Shown: positions 34,201 through 43,500, counted from the first letter of the stretch. The stretch is DNA of 64,000 nucleotides from Paenibacillus pinistramenti (GCF_005869875.1 NZ_VAWG01000001.1:558001-622000), one strand, 5' to 3'. Numbers and translations are program-made. Notes: generated by a model not told the origin, from the letters alone.

Positions 34201-34839
34201 TTATTTTTTCAAGTAATACAGCACAAATGACTTTGACGTCTTCGCAATTTCTTCAAAACCAACCTGGTGCTCTTCTTCCAGCAGCTTTCCCCTGAAGGCC
34301 AGACGCTGCATTAAGCTGATGATCATCTCGATGATAAAGAGGCTGGTTTCCTCCAGCTTCAGATCCGGCCGGATTGACCCGTCGCGGACACCCTGATCAA
34401 TGTAATTGTGCAGGACCCGGCCAATAGTGCCGTCGCTGACCAATTCACGGTAGGTTGTCTGCAGCTCTTCGCTCGGATAATGATCGCGGTAGGTATGATC
34501 AAAGAATCCGATATATTTCAGATGATCCGGATGCGTATTCAAGAATAAAATCCAAGCGTCCAGATAGCCCTCAATGCTCTCCAGCCCGCTCTTCCTGGCC
34601 GTTGAATGACTCTCGATAAATTCGGTAAGCTCACCGAGTATCTTTTGCTGAACCGCAAAGATCAGCTCGTCCATTGAATTAAAGCATTTATAAAAGGTGA
34701 CTTTACTTAAATTCGCACGCTCACAGATATCCTTAAGTCCCACGTTAGTAAAATTATGCTCGATAAGCGCATTTTGACCGGCCAAAATGAATTCTTCGCG
34801 GTTTCGGTTCCGTACATCCTGGTGCCATGTGGTCGCCAT
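34201..34839 (-). CDS. TetR family transcriptional regulator
   Basis: The 212-residue protein has a TetR HTH (about 10-60: EEFILAGQNALIEHNFTNVGLKDICERANLSKVTFYKCFNSMDELI split across three helices) and an all-helical ligand domain. AGGGAGG lies 6 nt before ATG 34839. It lies in the middle of the keto-glycoside gene set. A motif shared by its neighbours' promoters (TTWACTANWRGTAA) appears upstream of its own gene with two mismatches, so it is the best candidate for the regulon repressor. The inducer is unknown. Confidence 0.88.
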   Translation of the reverse strand: MATTWHQDVRNRNREEFILAGQNALIEHNFTNVGLKDICERANLSKVTFYKCFNSMDELIFAVQQKILGELTEFIESHSTARKSGLESIEGYLDAWILFLNTHPDHLKYIGFFDHTYRDHYPSEELQTTYRELVSDGTIGRVLHNYIDQGVRDGSIRPDLKLEETSLFIIEMIISLMQRLAFRGKLLEEEHQVGFEEIAKTSKSFVLYYLKK

Positions 34840-34875
34840 AAAGAACCTCCCTTCCCCTATGCACGAGTTAACCAT

Positions 34876-34889
34876 TTATCTTGAGTTAA
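34876..34889. promoter_or_regulatory. Regulon operator E, weak copy before the TetR gene
   Basis: On the minus strand TTAACTCAAGATAA matches the regulon motif with two mismatches, 37 bp before the TetR start. It is flanked by two copies of GAGTTAAYCATTWA in direct repeat, the half-site seen beside the other operators. Confidence 0.45.
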
Positions 34890-34941
34890 TCATTAAATAG
34901 GATAATACAGGCAGCTGTAAAAATCAAGCAGACTTCTCACT

Positions 34942-35898
34942 TCAGCCAAATAAATGAAGCCCTGCCGCTCCGACTACACCGGCGTTATTGCCTAATACTG
35001 CGGGTACGATGTCTACATTCTCCCTGGCGTTCTCAAGCGCATATTCACGGAAGTACCGGTCGATCTGATCCAGCAGATAGCTTCCGGCTTTCGCCACACC
35101 GCCGCCCACTACGAAACGCTGGGGGTTCGTAACGACAGACAGCAGTGCCATGGATTTGCCCAAATATTTTGCCGCCCGGTCCACGATTTGAACAGCTGCC
35201 GGATCACCCGCTTTAGCCTCATCCAGCACATCTTTTGCAGTGATTTCCCGAATAGCGGCCAGTGAAGTCTGTTCACCGCGGATCACCGCCTCTTTGGCCA
35301 TGTAAATAATCCCGGTAGCAGAGGCAACGGTCTCCAGGCAGCCCTTTTTACCGCAGCCGCAGGCAATCGCTTCGCTGTCGGGAACAACGTTCAAATGTCC
35401 GATTTCGCCGCCCATACCGTTAAACCCCTGGCACAGGCTGTTCTTGACGATAATTCCGCCGCCTACACCGGTACCCAGCGTATAGCAGACCACATTGGAA
35501 ATGCCTGCCCCTGCTCCGCCCCAGACCTCTCCCAGCGCCGCTGCATTGGCGTCATTGTCAATCTTGACCGTTTTGCCTAACCGGGCTTCCAGAATCTCTT
35601 TAACCGCAACATTTCTCCACCCCAGGTTCGGAGAAGCCTTGACCAGCCCTTGCTGAAAATCCAAAAATCCCGGAATTCCGGCTCCGACGCCGGCGATCTG
35701 CTCCCAGCTGCAGCCTGCCCTGGACACCAGCTCTCTGACATAAAGTTCAATATTTTGCAGAACGCCTTCCGCCCGCTTGTCCGCCTCTGTCGGTCCTTCA
35801 TAAACGGCAAGCAGCTCACCGTCCCCGTCACATATTCCAGTCTTAATGGTTGTTCCTCCCAGATCGATCCCGATGTAAAATGACTGCTTCGTATTCAT
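34942..35898 (-). CDS. glcK: ROK family glucokinase
   Basis: The 318-residue protein has the ATP-binding DLGGTTIKTG motif near residue 11, the substrate segment PGFLDFQQG and the ROK zinc motif CGCGKKGCLE near residue 178, preceded by GGEIGHLNV with the metal His. It phosphorylates glucose, or a close hexose, with ATP in the cytosol. GGAGG precedes ATG 35898; the longer reading to 35982 crosses the operator. It has its own promoter region with regulon operator C, which ties it to the keto-glycoside genes: it could capture the released hexose. Confidence 0.88.
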   Translation of the reverse strand: MNTKQSFYIGIDLGGTTIKTGICDGDGELLAVYEGPTEADKRAEGVLQNIELYVRELVSRAGCSWEQIAGVGAGIPGFLDFQQGLVKASPNLGWRNVAVKEILEARLGKTVKIDNDANAAALGEVWGGAGAGISNVVCYTLGTGVGGGIIVKNSLCQGFNGMGGEIGHLNVVPDSEAIACGCGKKGCLETVASATGIIYMAKEAVIRGEQTSLAAIREITAKDVLDEAKAGDPAAVQIVDRAAKYLGKSMALLSVVTNPQRFVVGGGVAKAGSYLLDQIDRYFREYALENARENVDIVPAVLGNNAGVVGAAGLHLFG

Positions 35899-35938
35899 TC
35901 TGATTCCTCCTGCATAATTGTTAATTATAAATAAATCA

Positions 35939-35952
35939 TTTACTAATAGTAA
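35939..35952. promoter_or_regulatory. Regulon operator C (TTWACTANWRGTAA)
   Basis: TTTACTAATAGTAA, nearly a perfect palindrome, lies 41 bp before the glucokinase start. Confidence 0.65.
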
Positions 35953-35963
35953 TCTATTGTTCA

Positions 35964-36010
35964 TAAAAAAAGACAATGCCATAAGTTTAAAATCTTACAG
36001 CATTGCCTTT
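35964..36010 (-). terminator. Intrinsic terminator after the GPH symporter gene
   Basis: On the minus strand AGGCAATGC and GCATTGTCT pair, with an inner TAAG/CTTA continuation, followed by seven U. Confidence 0.8.
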
Positions 36011-36034
36011 TGGGGTTAATGGATAGCACGACAG

Positions 36035-36086
36035 CTGAATAGATTTGCTGATTAGATTTACTGATTAGTTTTACTGATGAGCTTTA
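36035..36086. repeat. 13-bp tandem repeat ending at the GPH symporter stop codon
   Basis: Four 13-bp units with plus-strand consensus CTGATTAGATTTA (36035-36047, 36048-36060, 36061-36073, 36074-36086). The fourth ends exactly with the stop codon (36084-36086). Confidence 0.78.
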
Positions 36087-37487
36087 ATGCGCGCTTCTTC
36101 TTGCTTCCAGCTCACTTACTACCTGCGGATGAATGGCGTCCAGCTTATAGAACGAAATCGCAATGATTTGCAGGACTGTGCAGACAAGCGGGATGGCAAA
36201 GAACAATACGTTAATCGCTGTAGAGACTCCTGCTGTCACGTTCTCAGCGTTGTAACCGGTCAAAGCAAGCGTATATCCAACCACAGCACTTCCCACAGCC
36301 ATCCCTACTTTTGTAGCAAAGCTGTAGCCTGCATAAAGCGTGCCTTCCGCTTTTTTGTTAAACTTCCATTCATTATAGTCAACAGAGTTAGCAATCATGC
36401 TGAAGACGGCACCAGAGCTGATTCCGCCGAACACATTGGCGAGGAACCACAAAGCGACAAACATGACCATATTGTGTTCAAACAGCGGCATGACCGCCAA
36501 ACCAATCATAAAAATAATCTGCGCGATAATGTTGCCTTTTCTCTGCTTAAACTTCTTCAGAAACGCCGGTGTAATGGCAGCCGAGCACAATACAGATACG
36601 TAGAGGGCAGGCAGCAAAATCGAAATCATCCCCGGATTATGCAGAACATGCAGCGAGAAATAGATGGTAATGGATACGGTAGCACCTGTCCGGATAAACA
36701 GCAGGAGAGAGAACAGAATAGTCGCTACCCAAGGCGCATTTCCGAAAGCGCTTTTATAAGTCTGAATAATAGAACCTTTTTCTTTAACGGCTGACACCGG
36801 CTCGGCATAACGCTCTTTGCAGTTCTTGTACACGACCAGGAACATCATCGCGCTCAGGACAGCGAATACAATAGTTGTGACCAGATACCCTTTTTGTTCA
36901 TTGCCGCCGCCAAAGTAGTTCACCATCGGTGTCGTCAAAGCGGTTACAATAATACTGCCGACCGCCATGCCCACCATCCGGTAGCTGGACAACTGGTTCT
37001 TCTCTTCCCCGCTGCGCGTCATCAGCGGCATGAGTGCTCCATAAGGCACATTGACAATGGAGTATAACAGACCTGCAATAATATAAGTAACGGAAGCGTA
37101 AATGATCTTGCCGGTTGTTGAAATATCCGGACTGGTAAAGGTCAGAATCAGCATGATCGCGAACGGAATAATTCCGAACAGAATGTAAGGACGGGCCCGC
37201 CCAAGCCTTGTGTTTGTCCGGTCTACAAATCCGCCGATCACCGGGTCGATGATCGAATCCAGTATCCGTGCCACCAGAATTAACGTCCCCGTTGCAGCAA
37301 CCGGAATCAAAGCGACATCCGTATAAAAGTAAAGAAGAAAGCTTCCGACGATCCCCCACATCAGATTAGAACCCAGATCTCCAAGGCCGTAGCTGATTTT
37401 TTCCTTAAAGCCCAATTTCCCGTTCTCCTGCTTGCTGCTTATCTCTCCGAGCAGGGGCATTTCGTTTGCCAAGTTCGTAGTTTGCAT
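36084..37487 (-). CDS. GPH-family glycoside/pentoside/hexuronide:cation symporter
   Basis: The 467-residue protein has twelve predicted membrane segments. The GPH (MelB-like) signatures are present: ISYGLGDLGSNLMWG at the start, DPVIGGFVDRTNTRLGRARPYILFG in the first cytoplasmic loop and YNEWKFNKKAEGTLYAGYSFATKVG in the second half. It imports a glycoside with H+ or Na+ without phosphorylating it, which suits a route that needs the free sugar OH for oxidation. GGGAGAGG precedes the ATG. A cre-like box (37504-37517) lies just upstream. Transcribed in the same direction as oxidoreductase 3, 194 bp away. Confidence 0.88.
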   Translation of the reverse strand: MQTTNLANEMPLLGEISSKQENGKLGFKEKISYGLGDLGSNLMWGIVGSFLLYFYTDVALIPVAATGTLILVARILDSIIDPVIGGFVDRTNTRLGRARPYILFGIIPFAIMLILTFTSPDISTTGKIIYASVTYIIAGLLYSIVNVPYGALMPLMTRSGEEKNQLSSYRMVGMAVGSIIVTALTTPMVNYFGGGNEQKGYLVTTIVFAVLSAMMFLVVYKNCKERYAEPVSAVKEKGSIIQTYKSAFGNAPWVATILFSLLLFIRTGATVSITIYFSLHVLHNPGMISILLPALYVSVLCSAAITPAFLKKFKQRKGNIIAQIIFMIGLAVMPLFEHNMVMFVALWFLANVFGGISSGAVFSMIANSVDYNEWKFNKKAEGTLYAGYSFATKVGMAVGSAVVGYTLALTGYNAENVTAGVSTAINVLFFAIPLVCTVLQIIAISFYKLDAIHPQVVSELEARRSAH

Positions 37488-37503
37488 GGATACCTCTCCC
37501 TTA

Positions 37504-37517
37504 TTTAATCGCTTTCA
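37504..37517 (-). promoter_or_regulatory. cre-like box before the GPH symporter gene
   Basis: On the minus strand TGAAAGCGATTAAA matches the cre consensus at 13 of 14 positions, 17 bp before the start codon. Confidence 0.5.
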
Positions 37518-37586
37518 ATATCTTTAGCATTGGATCCGCTTTCATTATAAAATAGCGCCTGCCGGATAGCTTTTTTATATTTAATC

Positions 37587-37603
37587 AATTAAGCGCTTTA
37601 ATT
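37587..37603. promoter_or_regulatory. AT-rich palindrome around AAGCGCTT before the GPH gene
   Basis: AATTAAGCGCTTTAATT has an 8-bp exact core (AAGCGCTT) and near-symmetric flanks. It could be a second, weaker cre-like or a LacI-type site. The regulator is unknown. Confidence 0.35.
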
Positions 37604-37681
37604 TAATCTATTTCCTGCTGGCAGCCCCTGCGGCCAAAGACTCGGATTAAATTCAGCTCATTCATTTTTAACCTGATGCAA

Positions 37682-38734
37682 TTATTCAAAAGGAACTGCT
37701 TGACGGACACGGTCTGATTCAAAGGCAGCCTCCATGACTTTCATGACCCTAAGCACTTCACTGTTCTTTACTAAAATTTCTGCCTTGCCCTCCAAAGTGT
37801 CGAATACATTCCGGTAGAAATCCAGAATGCTGGCCTTCACAGCCGGCAGCTCAAGCTCCTCTATCGTTTCGTCATTTCTTGGCGCCATCGTCTTCGTCAG
37901 CCCGGCCCCGGCTGCAATCGGCTTGGCATCATTGCCTTCCCGCGTGCGCAGACGTACCAGCCTGCCGTTCATTTCCCAGTCTTCAATAACTGCTGTTCCT
38001 GCATTCCCGCACATATACCACTTGGGCAGTGTAATAAAATGGCTCGTTCCGACCTCAACAAGCGCCGTCTTCCCGCTCTCAAAGGTAAGAAGCAGTCTGA
38101 AGCCGTCGTCGACTTGTTCTCCAGTGACATAAGTGCATGTGCAGTAGACCTGCTTGACCCTTTCCCCGATCATCAGCAATAGCCTGTCGATCAAGTGCAC
38201 GCCCCAATCGAGCATCATTCCGCCGCCGAACTCCGGTTCCTTCCGCCAATCTCCAGGAATTCCGCGCGACCCTTGTACTCTTGTCTCCAGATGAAACACC
38301 TCGCCGAGCAGCCGCTCATCATAAATCTTCTTGATGGTCAGGTAATCCTCATCCCACCGCCGGTTTTGATGAACGACGAACAGCCTGCCGTACTGGCCGG
38401 CTGCCTCCAGGATCTCTTCCAGCTCCCGGCTGTTCAGCGTAACCGGCTTCTCGCAGATGACATGCTTGCCGGCCTGCATAGCTTGAATGGCCATTTCCTT
38501 ATGAAGATGATTAGGCGTCGCAATGAGAACCAGATCAGCAAGCGGGTCGTTAAGCGCTTCCATAAAACTGGAGTAGACGTTTAGACCGGCCGCTTCCGCT
38601 GCTGTCCTCTTATTTCTGTCAATATCCCAAATACCCGACACCAGATTGGCGCCCAGTCCTGTCAGCAGCCTCGCATGCTGGCTCCCCATGCCGCCGTAAC
38701 CAATAATCGAAATGCCGTGCTGCCCCGCTGTCAT
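37682..38734 (-). CDS. Gfo/Idh/MocA family oxidoreductase 3
   Basis: The 350-residue protein has the Rossmann motif ISIIGYGGMGSQHARLL, the EKP motif in ICEKPVTLNSRE near residue 92 and GGGMMLDWGVHLIDRLL near 175. It is a NAD(P)-dependent sugar oxidoreductase whose substrate cannot be read from sequence. AAAGGAG precedes ATG 38734 by 8 nt. Regulon operator D lies 63 bp upstream. It may be the reductase that returns 3-keto-hexose to hexose, or a second oxidase; three paralogues in one regulon suggest separate oxidation and reduction steps. Confidence 0.87.
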   Translation of the reverse strand: MTAGQHGISIIGYGGMGSQHARLLTGLGANLVSGIWDIDRNKRTAAEAAGLNVYSSFMEALNDPLADLVLIATPNHLHKEMAIQAMQAGKHVICEKPVTLNSRELEEILEAAGQYGRLFVVHQNRRWDEDYLTIKKIYDERLLGEVFHLETRVQGSRGIPGDWRKEPEFGGGMMLDWGVHLIDRLLLMIGERVKQVYCTCTYVTGEQVDDGFRLLLTFESGKTALVEVGTSHFITLPKWYMCGNAGTAVIEDWEMNGRLVRLRTREGNDAKPIAAGAGLTKTMAPRNDETIEELELPAVKASILDFYRNVFDTLEGKAEILVKNSEVLRVMKVMEAAFESDRVRQAVPFE

Positions 38735-38796
38735 CAAAATCACTCCTTTAATAAAAACAATTAAAAACAGTCAAATCATTTACATCACTTAAACGG

Positions 38797-38810
38797 TTAA
38801 CTAATGGTAA
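38797..38810. promoter_or_regulatory. Regulon operator D (TTWACTANWRGTAA)
   Basis: TTAACTAATGGTAA lies 63 bp before oxidoreductase 3. Confidence 0.65.
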
Positions 38811-38940
38811 ATTATAATACAAAAGTACCATACAGCTTAAAGCTTGGCAAGAGATAATTTGGAACGGAATTAGAGCACTGCTTCCTCCCCATGTATCTCT
38901 AATTGGAACCGCGAACCTGTCACCTGGGTCCGATTACACA

Positions 38941-38968
38941 AGAAAGCCGGCGCACATGCGCCGGCTTC
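38941..38968 (-). terminator. Intrinsic terminator after the cadherin-like repeat protein
   Basis: On the minus strand AAGCCGGCGC and GCGCCGGCTT pair around a four-base loop, followed by TCTT. Confidence 0.65.
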
Positions 38969-38984
38969 ACCAGTCTGTTAACTC

Positions 38985-41560
38985 TTATGTGGTATGAAAG
39001 TTGAAATACTGAAGCGTTCCAACCGGATAGGAGTTCCACTCGCCTGGAAGGTTGTAAGTCGCGGAACCGGATTTAATTCCCGATTTACGGATAATGGTTC
39101 CGTTATTCGGCATGAACTGCGTTGTTCCGTTAGGGTCGCCTAATACGTCGATCGTAACGCCGTTCTTTTTCAGGACATAGCCTGTTGTAAAGTTGGTGTT
39201 TGTTTCTAGTAACATCATCTCATCATTATAGTAGGATACAGGCACGATATCGAAAAAGTCATAGAAGATGGAATCGATAAAGATATAAGGCATGCCTTTC
39301 CAGAACGAAAAGAGAGGCTGGCTCCACACTTTAGAAGCATGAGTTGATGAATTGTATTGATGAATTTCAAGGGTATATCCGGCATTCTCTATAGGATTGG
39401 AAAGATCACCTACCGGATTGTAAAACAGCTGTATAGCCGTCCGGGTTTTGTCCAGGGACAGATATTGTGAAAAATATAAATCCTCAGATCCCTGAGCACT
39501 GACGCTTACCTCGAATACAGCTGAAGTCCCGTCTGCAGCGACAACCCAGTAGAGCTGGGAAGGATCACCGTTCCAGGTCCAAACCGTTCCGTTAAGCGTA
39601 GTCGGTCCAGTAAAGGTCGAATCCGGTGTACCCGAATAGACTTTAAAGGAGGTTTGACCCGGGAACAGGGTTGACAGGTCATAGGTAATCGGATCATTTA
39701 CCCCTTGCTTGGTCCGCACCGGAACCAATCCATTCGCTGCAAGAGGAGCATTCGTTACCTGAAGATCATAGGCAGCCGTGCCGCCGTTCCCGTCATCTGC
39801 TGTGATGGTTACCTTCGTGCTGCCTGCCTGGTTACCAGGAGTAAGAGTCAGCATTGATCCGCTGATGTCCGCATTTACCATTCCGCCTGATGCAGGAACT
39901 GCAGTAAACGTCAGGGCATCTCCATCATCATCGCTGAACAATTGAGACAAGTCGTAGCTTCTTGCATTTGTAACTCCTGCAGTCAGCACCTGCTCGTAAA
40001 TGGAAGCAACGACCTGAGGCACCTGATTGGATGATGAGCTAGACGAACCGCCGGACGAAGGATTAGTCGGCTCAGACGGCTCAGTCGTCGGTTCTGTTGA
40101 CGGTTCTGGTGACGGTTCTGGTGTTGGTTCTGGTGACGGATCAGTCGAACCGGCTGATTGAACAGTTACCTCGAAGGAAGTCGAAGCTGTTCCCCCTCGG
40201 CCGTCCGAAGCATTCATTTCAATGGTTGTCGTTCCTGCTGTCAGAGCTTGTATCTTTAATGTTGTTCCATCAACTTCTGCTGAAGCAACCGACGAATCTG
40301 TAGAGACTGCATCGTAAGTTAACGAATCTCCGTCAGGATCCGTAAATACGGAACCCAGGTCAAGTGAATAGGACGCTTCGCCAACCGTAAGCGACTTGTC
40401 GGCAGGCTTGTTTTCCTCCGGATCTTGGTTCGTCGGAATTTCAGGCGTAACGCTGATCTGGAAGGTTTCTGTCACTTCTCCTCCCCGGCCGTCTGCTGCT
40501 TTAACAGTTACCGATGAGCTGCCGGTGTTTAATGGGGTAAGCGTAAGCACATTGCCATCCATAACTGCCCGTACAACATTCGGATCAGAGTTATCCTCGA
40601 CACTATAGGTTAAGACATTGTTTTCAGGATCGGAGAAGAAATGATTCAGGTACAATTCAATATCGCCTGTATCGATTTCTTTCGTCTGATCCGGAATTCC
40701 TTCGGAAGTCGGAGATTCATTGACCGTAACCACAAAGCCGGTCGTAACCTCGCCCCCCTGGCCGTCTTCTGCTTTAAGCTGAATCGTTGCAGTTCCTGAG
40801 GATACCGCATGGACGGCGGCTTGACTGCCGTTAACGGATACTGAAGCAACGGATGAATCTGACGAATCTGCTGTAACGATTACAGGGTCGCCGTCCGGGT
40901 CACTGAATACTGAAGACAAGTCTAAGGTATAATCCGAAGCTCCTACTGTGACCGTTTGGTCACTTGGCTCTTGGCTTACAGCTGGATTTTGATTCTGACC
41001 CGGTACAGCTGTGACTTCCATTTTAAACGACTGGTTATTACTTCCGCCCCGTCCATCAGAAGCCTTGACCGTAACTTGGGTCTGACCTGCCGCTGCCGGT
41101 GTTAATACCAATTGATCACCCGTCAGGGTAAAGGTGGCAATGGAAGGATCATCGGCTGAAACCTCATAGGTCAGCGGATCATTTTCCGAATCTGTAAAAT
41201 AGGTGCCTAAAGATAAGGCTACATCGCCGCTTCCCGCCTGTTTGCTTTGATCAGGGATGCCTGATGAAACAGGAGCTTCGTTGACACGGACCTTGAAGCT
41301 CGTGGATGCTTTTTTCCCAAGCTGGTCGTCTGCCGTAATCATAATTGTTGAAGTACCTTTGGTGAGACCTTTAATAAACAGGTCCGTTCCGTCTACGCGG
41401 ACTGAACACACCTTTGAACTCGACGACACTGCCGTATATTTGAGCTCGGACTGCTCCGCATCTGTAAAATGGCCCTGCAGATCAACCTGCAGCTCAGCAT
41501 CCCCCACCGTTACAGCTTGTTCGGTATACTTCGTCTTGAGCACGGGCGCAGTGTTCGCTG
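38985..41560 (-). pseudogene. 5'-truncated cadherin/Ig-like repeat protein with lamin-tail-like C-terminus
   Basis: The frame is open from just after a TAA near 41562 and reads ANTAPVLKTKYTEQAVTVGD, which enters the middle of a repeat. No signal peptide and no ribosome site precede the first possible start (GTG 41543). About five cadherin/Ig-like repeats follow, each with an FTDxExDxLTY and ADDGxGG pattern (calcium-type Asp residues). Then come a Pro/Thr/Glu linker (PEPTPEPSPEPS), two more repeats and a C-terminal domain starting EDLYFSQYLSLDK, similar to lamin-tail modules. Full-length relatives are secreted wall or adhesion proteins, so this looks like the 3' part of a gene that lost its start. 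Translation from GTG 41543 (852 residues) cannot be excluded. Confidence 0.6.
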
Positions 41561-41601
41561 TTTAGCACTTATGTAAATCCATCCTAGTAATTCTATTAAA
41601 A

Positions 41602-41633
41602 AGCAAAAACCCGTTCCTCTCCAGGAACGGGTT
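41602..41633 (-). terminator. Intrinsic terminator of the LacI/GH4/ABC operon
   Basis: On the minus strand ACCCGTTCCT and AGGAACGGGT pair perfectly around GGAG, followed by TTTTTGC. It lies between the GHL10-like gene and the truncated repeat protein, leaving the latter without a visible promoter. Confidence 0.88.
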
Positions 41634-41698
41634 CGTGCTACTGCAGCTCTTTAATTTCCATTAGTTGGCTTAATCTCTAAAAGTTCCGTTTCATCCGT

Positions 41699-43432
41699 TT
41701 AATTCGTAATCTTCACATTACCAAAGACTGCTTTATTCTTGGAGTCGTCCCCCGGATTACTGAGTGCCAATCCAATGTATATCTTGTTATTCATCGGCAC
41801 CTGAATGCTTCCGACCTTCTGCCAAGTCGTCCCGTTGGAGGAAATGGAGCCGGTGAAGGTATTCCCGCTCCGGGTCAGCTTCAGCCATTTTGGAGCCGTT
41901 GCCGCCGCCGTATGATCGGTCATCAGGCCGGCGGTCTCTGTGCGGTACTGGAAGGTTGCACCATTCTCGGGGGTAAGCATCATATCTACATGCTTCGCGT
42001 CATGATTCAGCGTCTCGCGGATCATGACACCGGCCTTGGCCCAGCCGTCCATACGGGTTGTGGACTGTACCTTCACAATGATCTCTGCGTTGCCTCTCAA
42101 AGATTGATAGATATAATTCAGCTGATCGCCATGTCCCCAAATATCCGTTGAAGTGCTGCTCAATGTAAATTGCTTATTGGAAGAACTGTAAGTGACGCTC
42201 CCCGGCTGGGAACCGATATTCCGCGCCTTCCACCCGGCCGGCAGCTGGGCCGCATAGTCCTGGTCCTCCGGAGATGTCCAGTCCGGCGTCGGCCAGGTGA
42301 TCCGTTCGTTGATTTTGGCCAGCTCATCTTCAGGCCATGCCCCGTAAGAGAAGAACGACAGGCGTGTCACATCCGGATAATTCTCGCGGATTCCCTGGTA
42401 AATCTCCTGATATTGATCATCAGTCCAGTCATTATCCAGCGTTGGCACCACGGCCGCCTCACTGCCGCTGATCCGGTCGCTTGTATCCTTCAGAATGCCG
42501 TAATCCGTACTGTAGACCCAGTCGCTGTTGAAATCCCAGTCGTCAAAGTAGGCCATAGGCGCCACGAAGTCTACAGAATCCTTGAACTTGGCTGCATTCT
42601 GCCCAACCTCCGTAAATTCCGGCGGCAGAATATAGACGCCGAGCTGTACTTCCGGGTTCGAGGAATCGGTAATATCCTGGCGGATATCGCCAACATACGC
42701 CCCGATCTGTTCGGTTCTCCATTCATTCCACTGCTGGCGCTTTGCAGAATCCTTGTCGAAATCAATGGTGAGCGGCGAGTATCCGAACTCTGCCTTATAT
42801 TTGGCAACCGTATAATCGCTGACGTCCATATTGTAGTTGTCAAAGCGGAGCCAATCCAGCACAACGCCGTCCACCGCATAGTTATCAATCACTTCCTGAA
42901 TAATGGAGCGCTCATACTGCTGCACATCCGGATTAATAGGATTGACGAAGTATTCGCTGCCGTTGGAGCCTGTAAACGGAGTCTGCACCCCGTCCACCAG
43001 CGCCTGCATCTGCCACTCCTTATGCTTCAGGAAAGCCTGCTGATCATGGAACTGCGGAATCCAGGCATGAACCTTGATCCCGGCAGCATGAGCTGCCGTA
43101 ACGACCTCCTGCAGGGCATCGAAATTCTCGTAGCCCTGAGCAATTGGAGCGATGTCGCTCTGGTAAAATACACTTCCGGACGGAACCTCATCATCCTCAT
43201 CCTGCTTCACGTTCATGCTGATGACATCGACTCCGTAGCGTTTGGCCATCTCGACAAAATCCTGGACATCCGCCTTGTTCTTAAACTGGTTAACGGTTCT
43301 TACGATCACTTCTGTTTCAAAAGGAGAATTGGTCTCCTCCTCACCCTTGACCGAAATGGAAGTACTTGTTACCGAGAATGCCAGCACCAAACTAAGCACC
43401 GCTATGAACCTCGCTCTCAGCGTTAATGTCAT
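41699..43432 (-). CDS. Secreted GHL10-like putative glycoside hydrolase with C-terminal jelly-roll domain
   Basis: The 577-residue protein has a signal peptide (about 1-30), a TIM barrel of the glycosyl-hydrolase-like family 10 type (YngK-like; about 40-385) and a C-terminal DUF1349/concanavalin-like domain (about 395-577, GDQLNYIYQSLRGNAEIIVKV region). The family motif VDGVVLDWLRFDNYN supplies conserved acidic residues near residue 195. Activity is not established for most relatives; cell-wall or polysaccharide glycans are likely targets. It is the last gene of the LacI-GH4-ABC operon (68 bp after the binding protein) and is the only secreted enzyme there, so it may release the imported sugar. 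A strong terminator follows. Confidence 0.78.
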   Translation of the reverse strand: MTLTLRARFIAVLSLVLAFSVTSTSISVKGEEETNSPFETEVIVRTVNQFKNKADVQDFVEMAKRYGVDVISMNVKQDEDDEVPSGSVFYQSDIAPIAQGYENFDALQEVVTAAHAAGIKVHAWIPQFHDQQAFLKHKEWQMQALVDGVQTPFTGSNGSEYFVNPINPDVQQYERSIIQEVIDNYAVDGVVLDWLRFDNYNMDVSDYTVAKYKAEFGYSPLTIDFDKDSAKRQQWNEWRTEQIGAYVGDIRQDITDSSNPEVQLGVYILPPEFTEVGQNAAKFKDSVDFVAPMAYFDDWDFNSDWVYSTDYGILKDTSDRISGSEAAVVPTLDNDWTDDQYQEIYQGIRENYPDVTRLSFFSYGAWPEDELAKINERITWPTPDWTSPEDQDYAAQLPAGWKARNIGSQPGSVTYSSSNKQFTLSSTSTDIWGHGDQLNYIYQSLRGNAEIIVKVQSTTRMDGWAKAGVMIRETLNHDAKHVDMMLTPENGATFQYRTETAGLMTDHTAAATAPKWLKLTRSGNTFTGSISSNGTTWQKVGSIQVPMNNKIYIGLALSNPGDDSKNKAVFGNVKITN

Positions 43433-43500
43433 CTTCCCGCCTCCATTAGAATAATTGGACTGCTATGATCATATTTTGCTATTTTAATATTTTGGCAAAA

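Noticed and set aside
40070-40160. Repetitive GGTTCTGGTGACGG-type DNA in the truncated repeat protein
   Set aside because: It encodes a Pro/Glu/Thr-Ser linker in frame, so it is ordinary coding repetition, not a separate DNA element.
38985-41543. Treating the repeat protein as a normal secreted gene
   Set aside because: No signal peptide, no ribosome site and an in-frame stop just before the first repeat; listed as a probable remnant instead.
42170-43426. Plus-strand open frame of 418 codons opposite the GHL10-like gene
   Set aside because: Antisense to a gene with a clear signal peptide and barrel motifs; composition is shadow-like.
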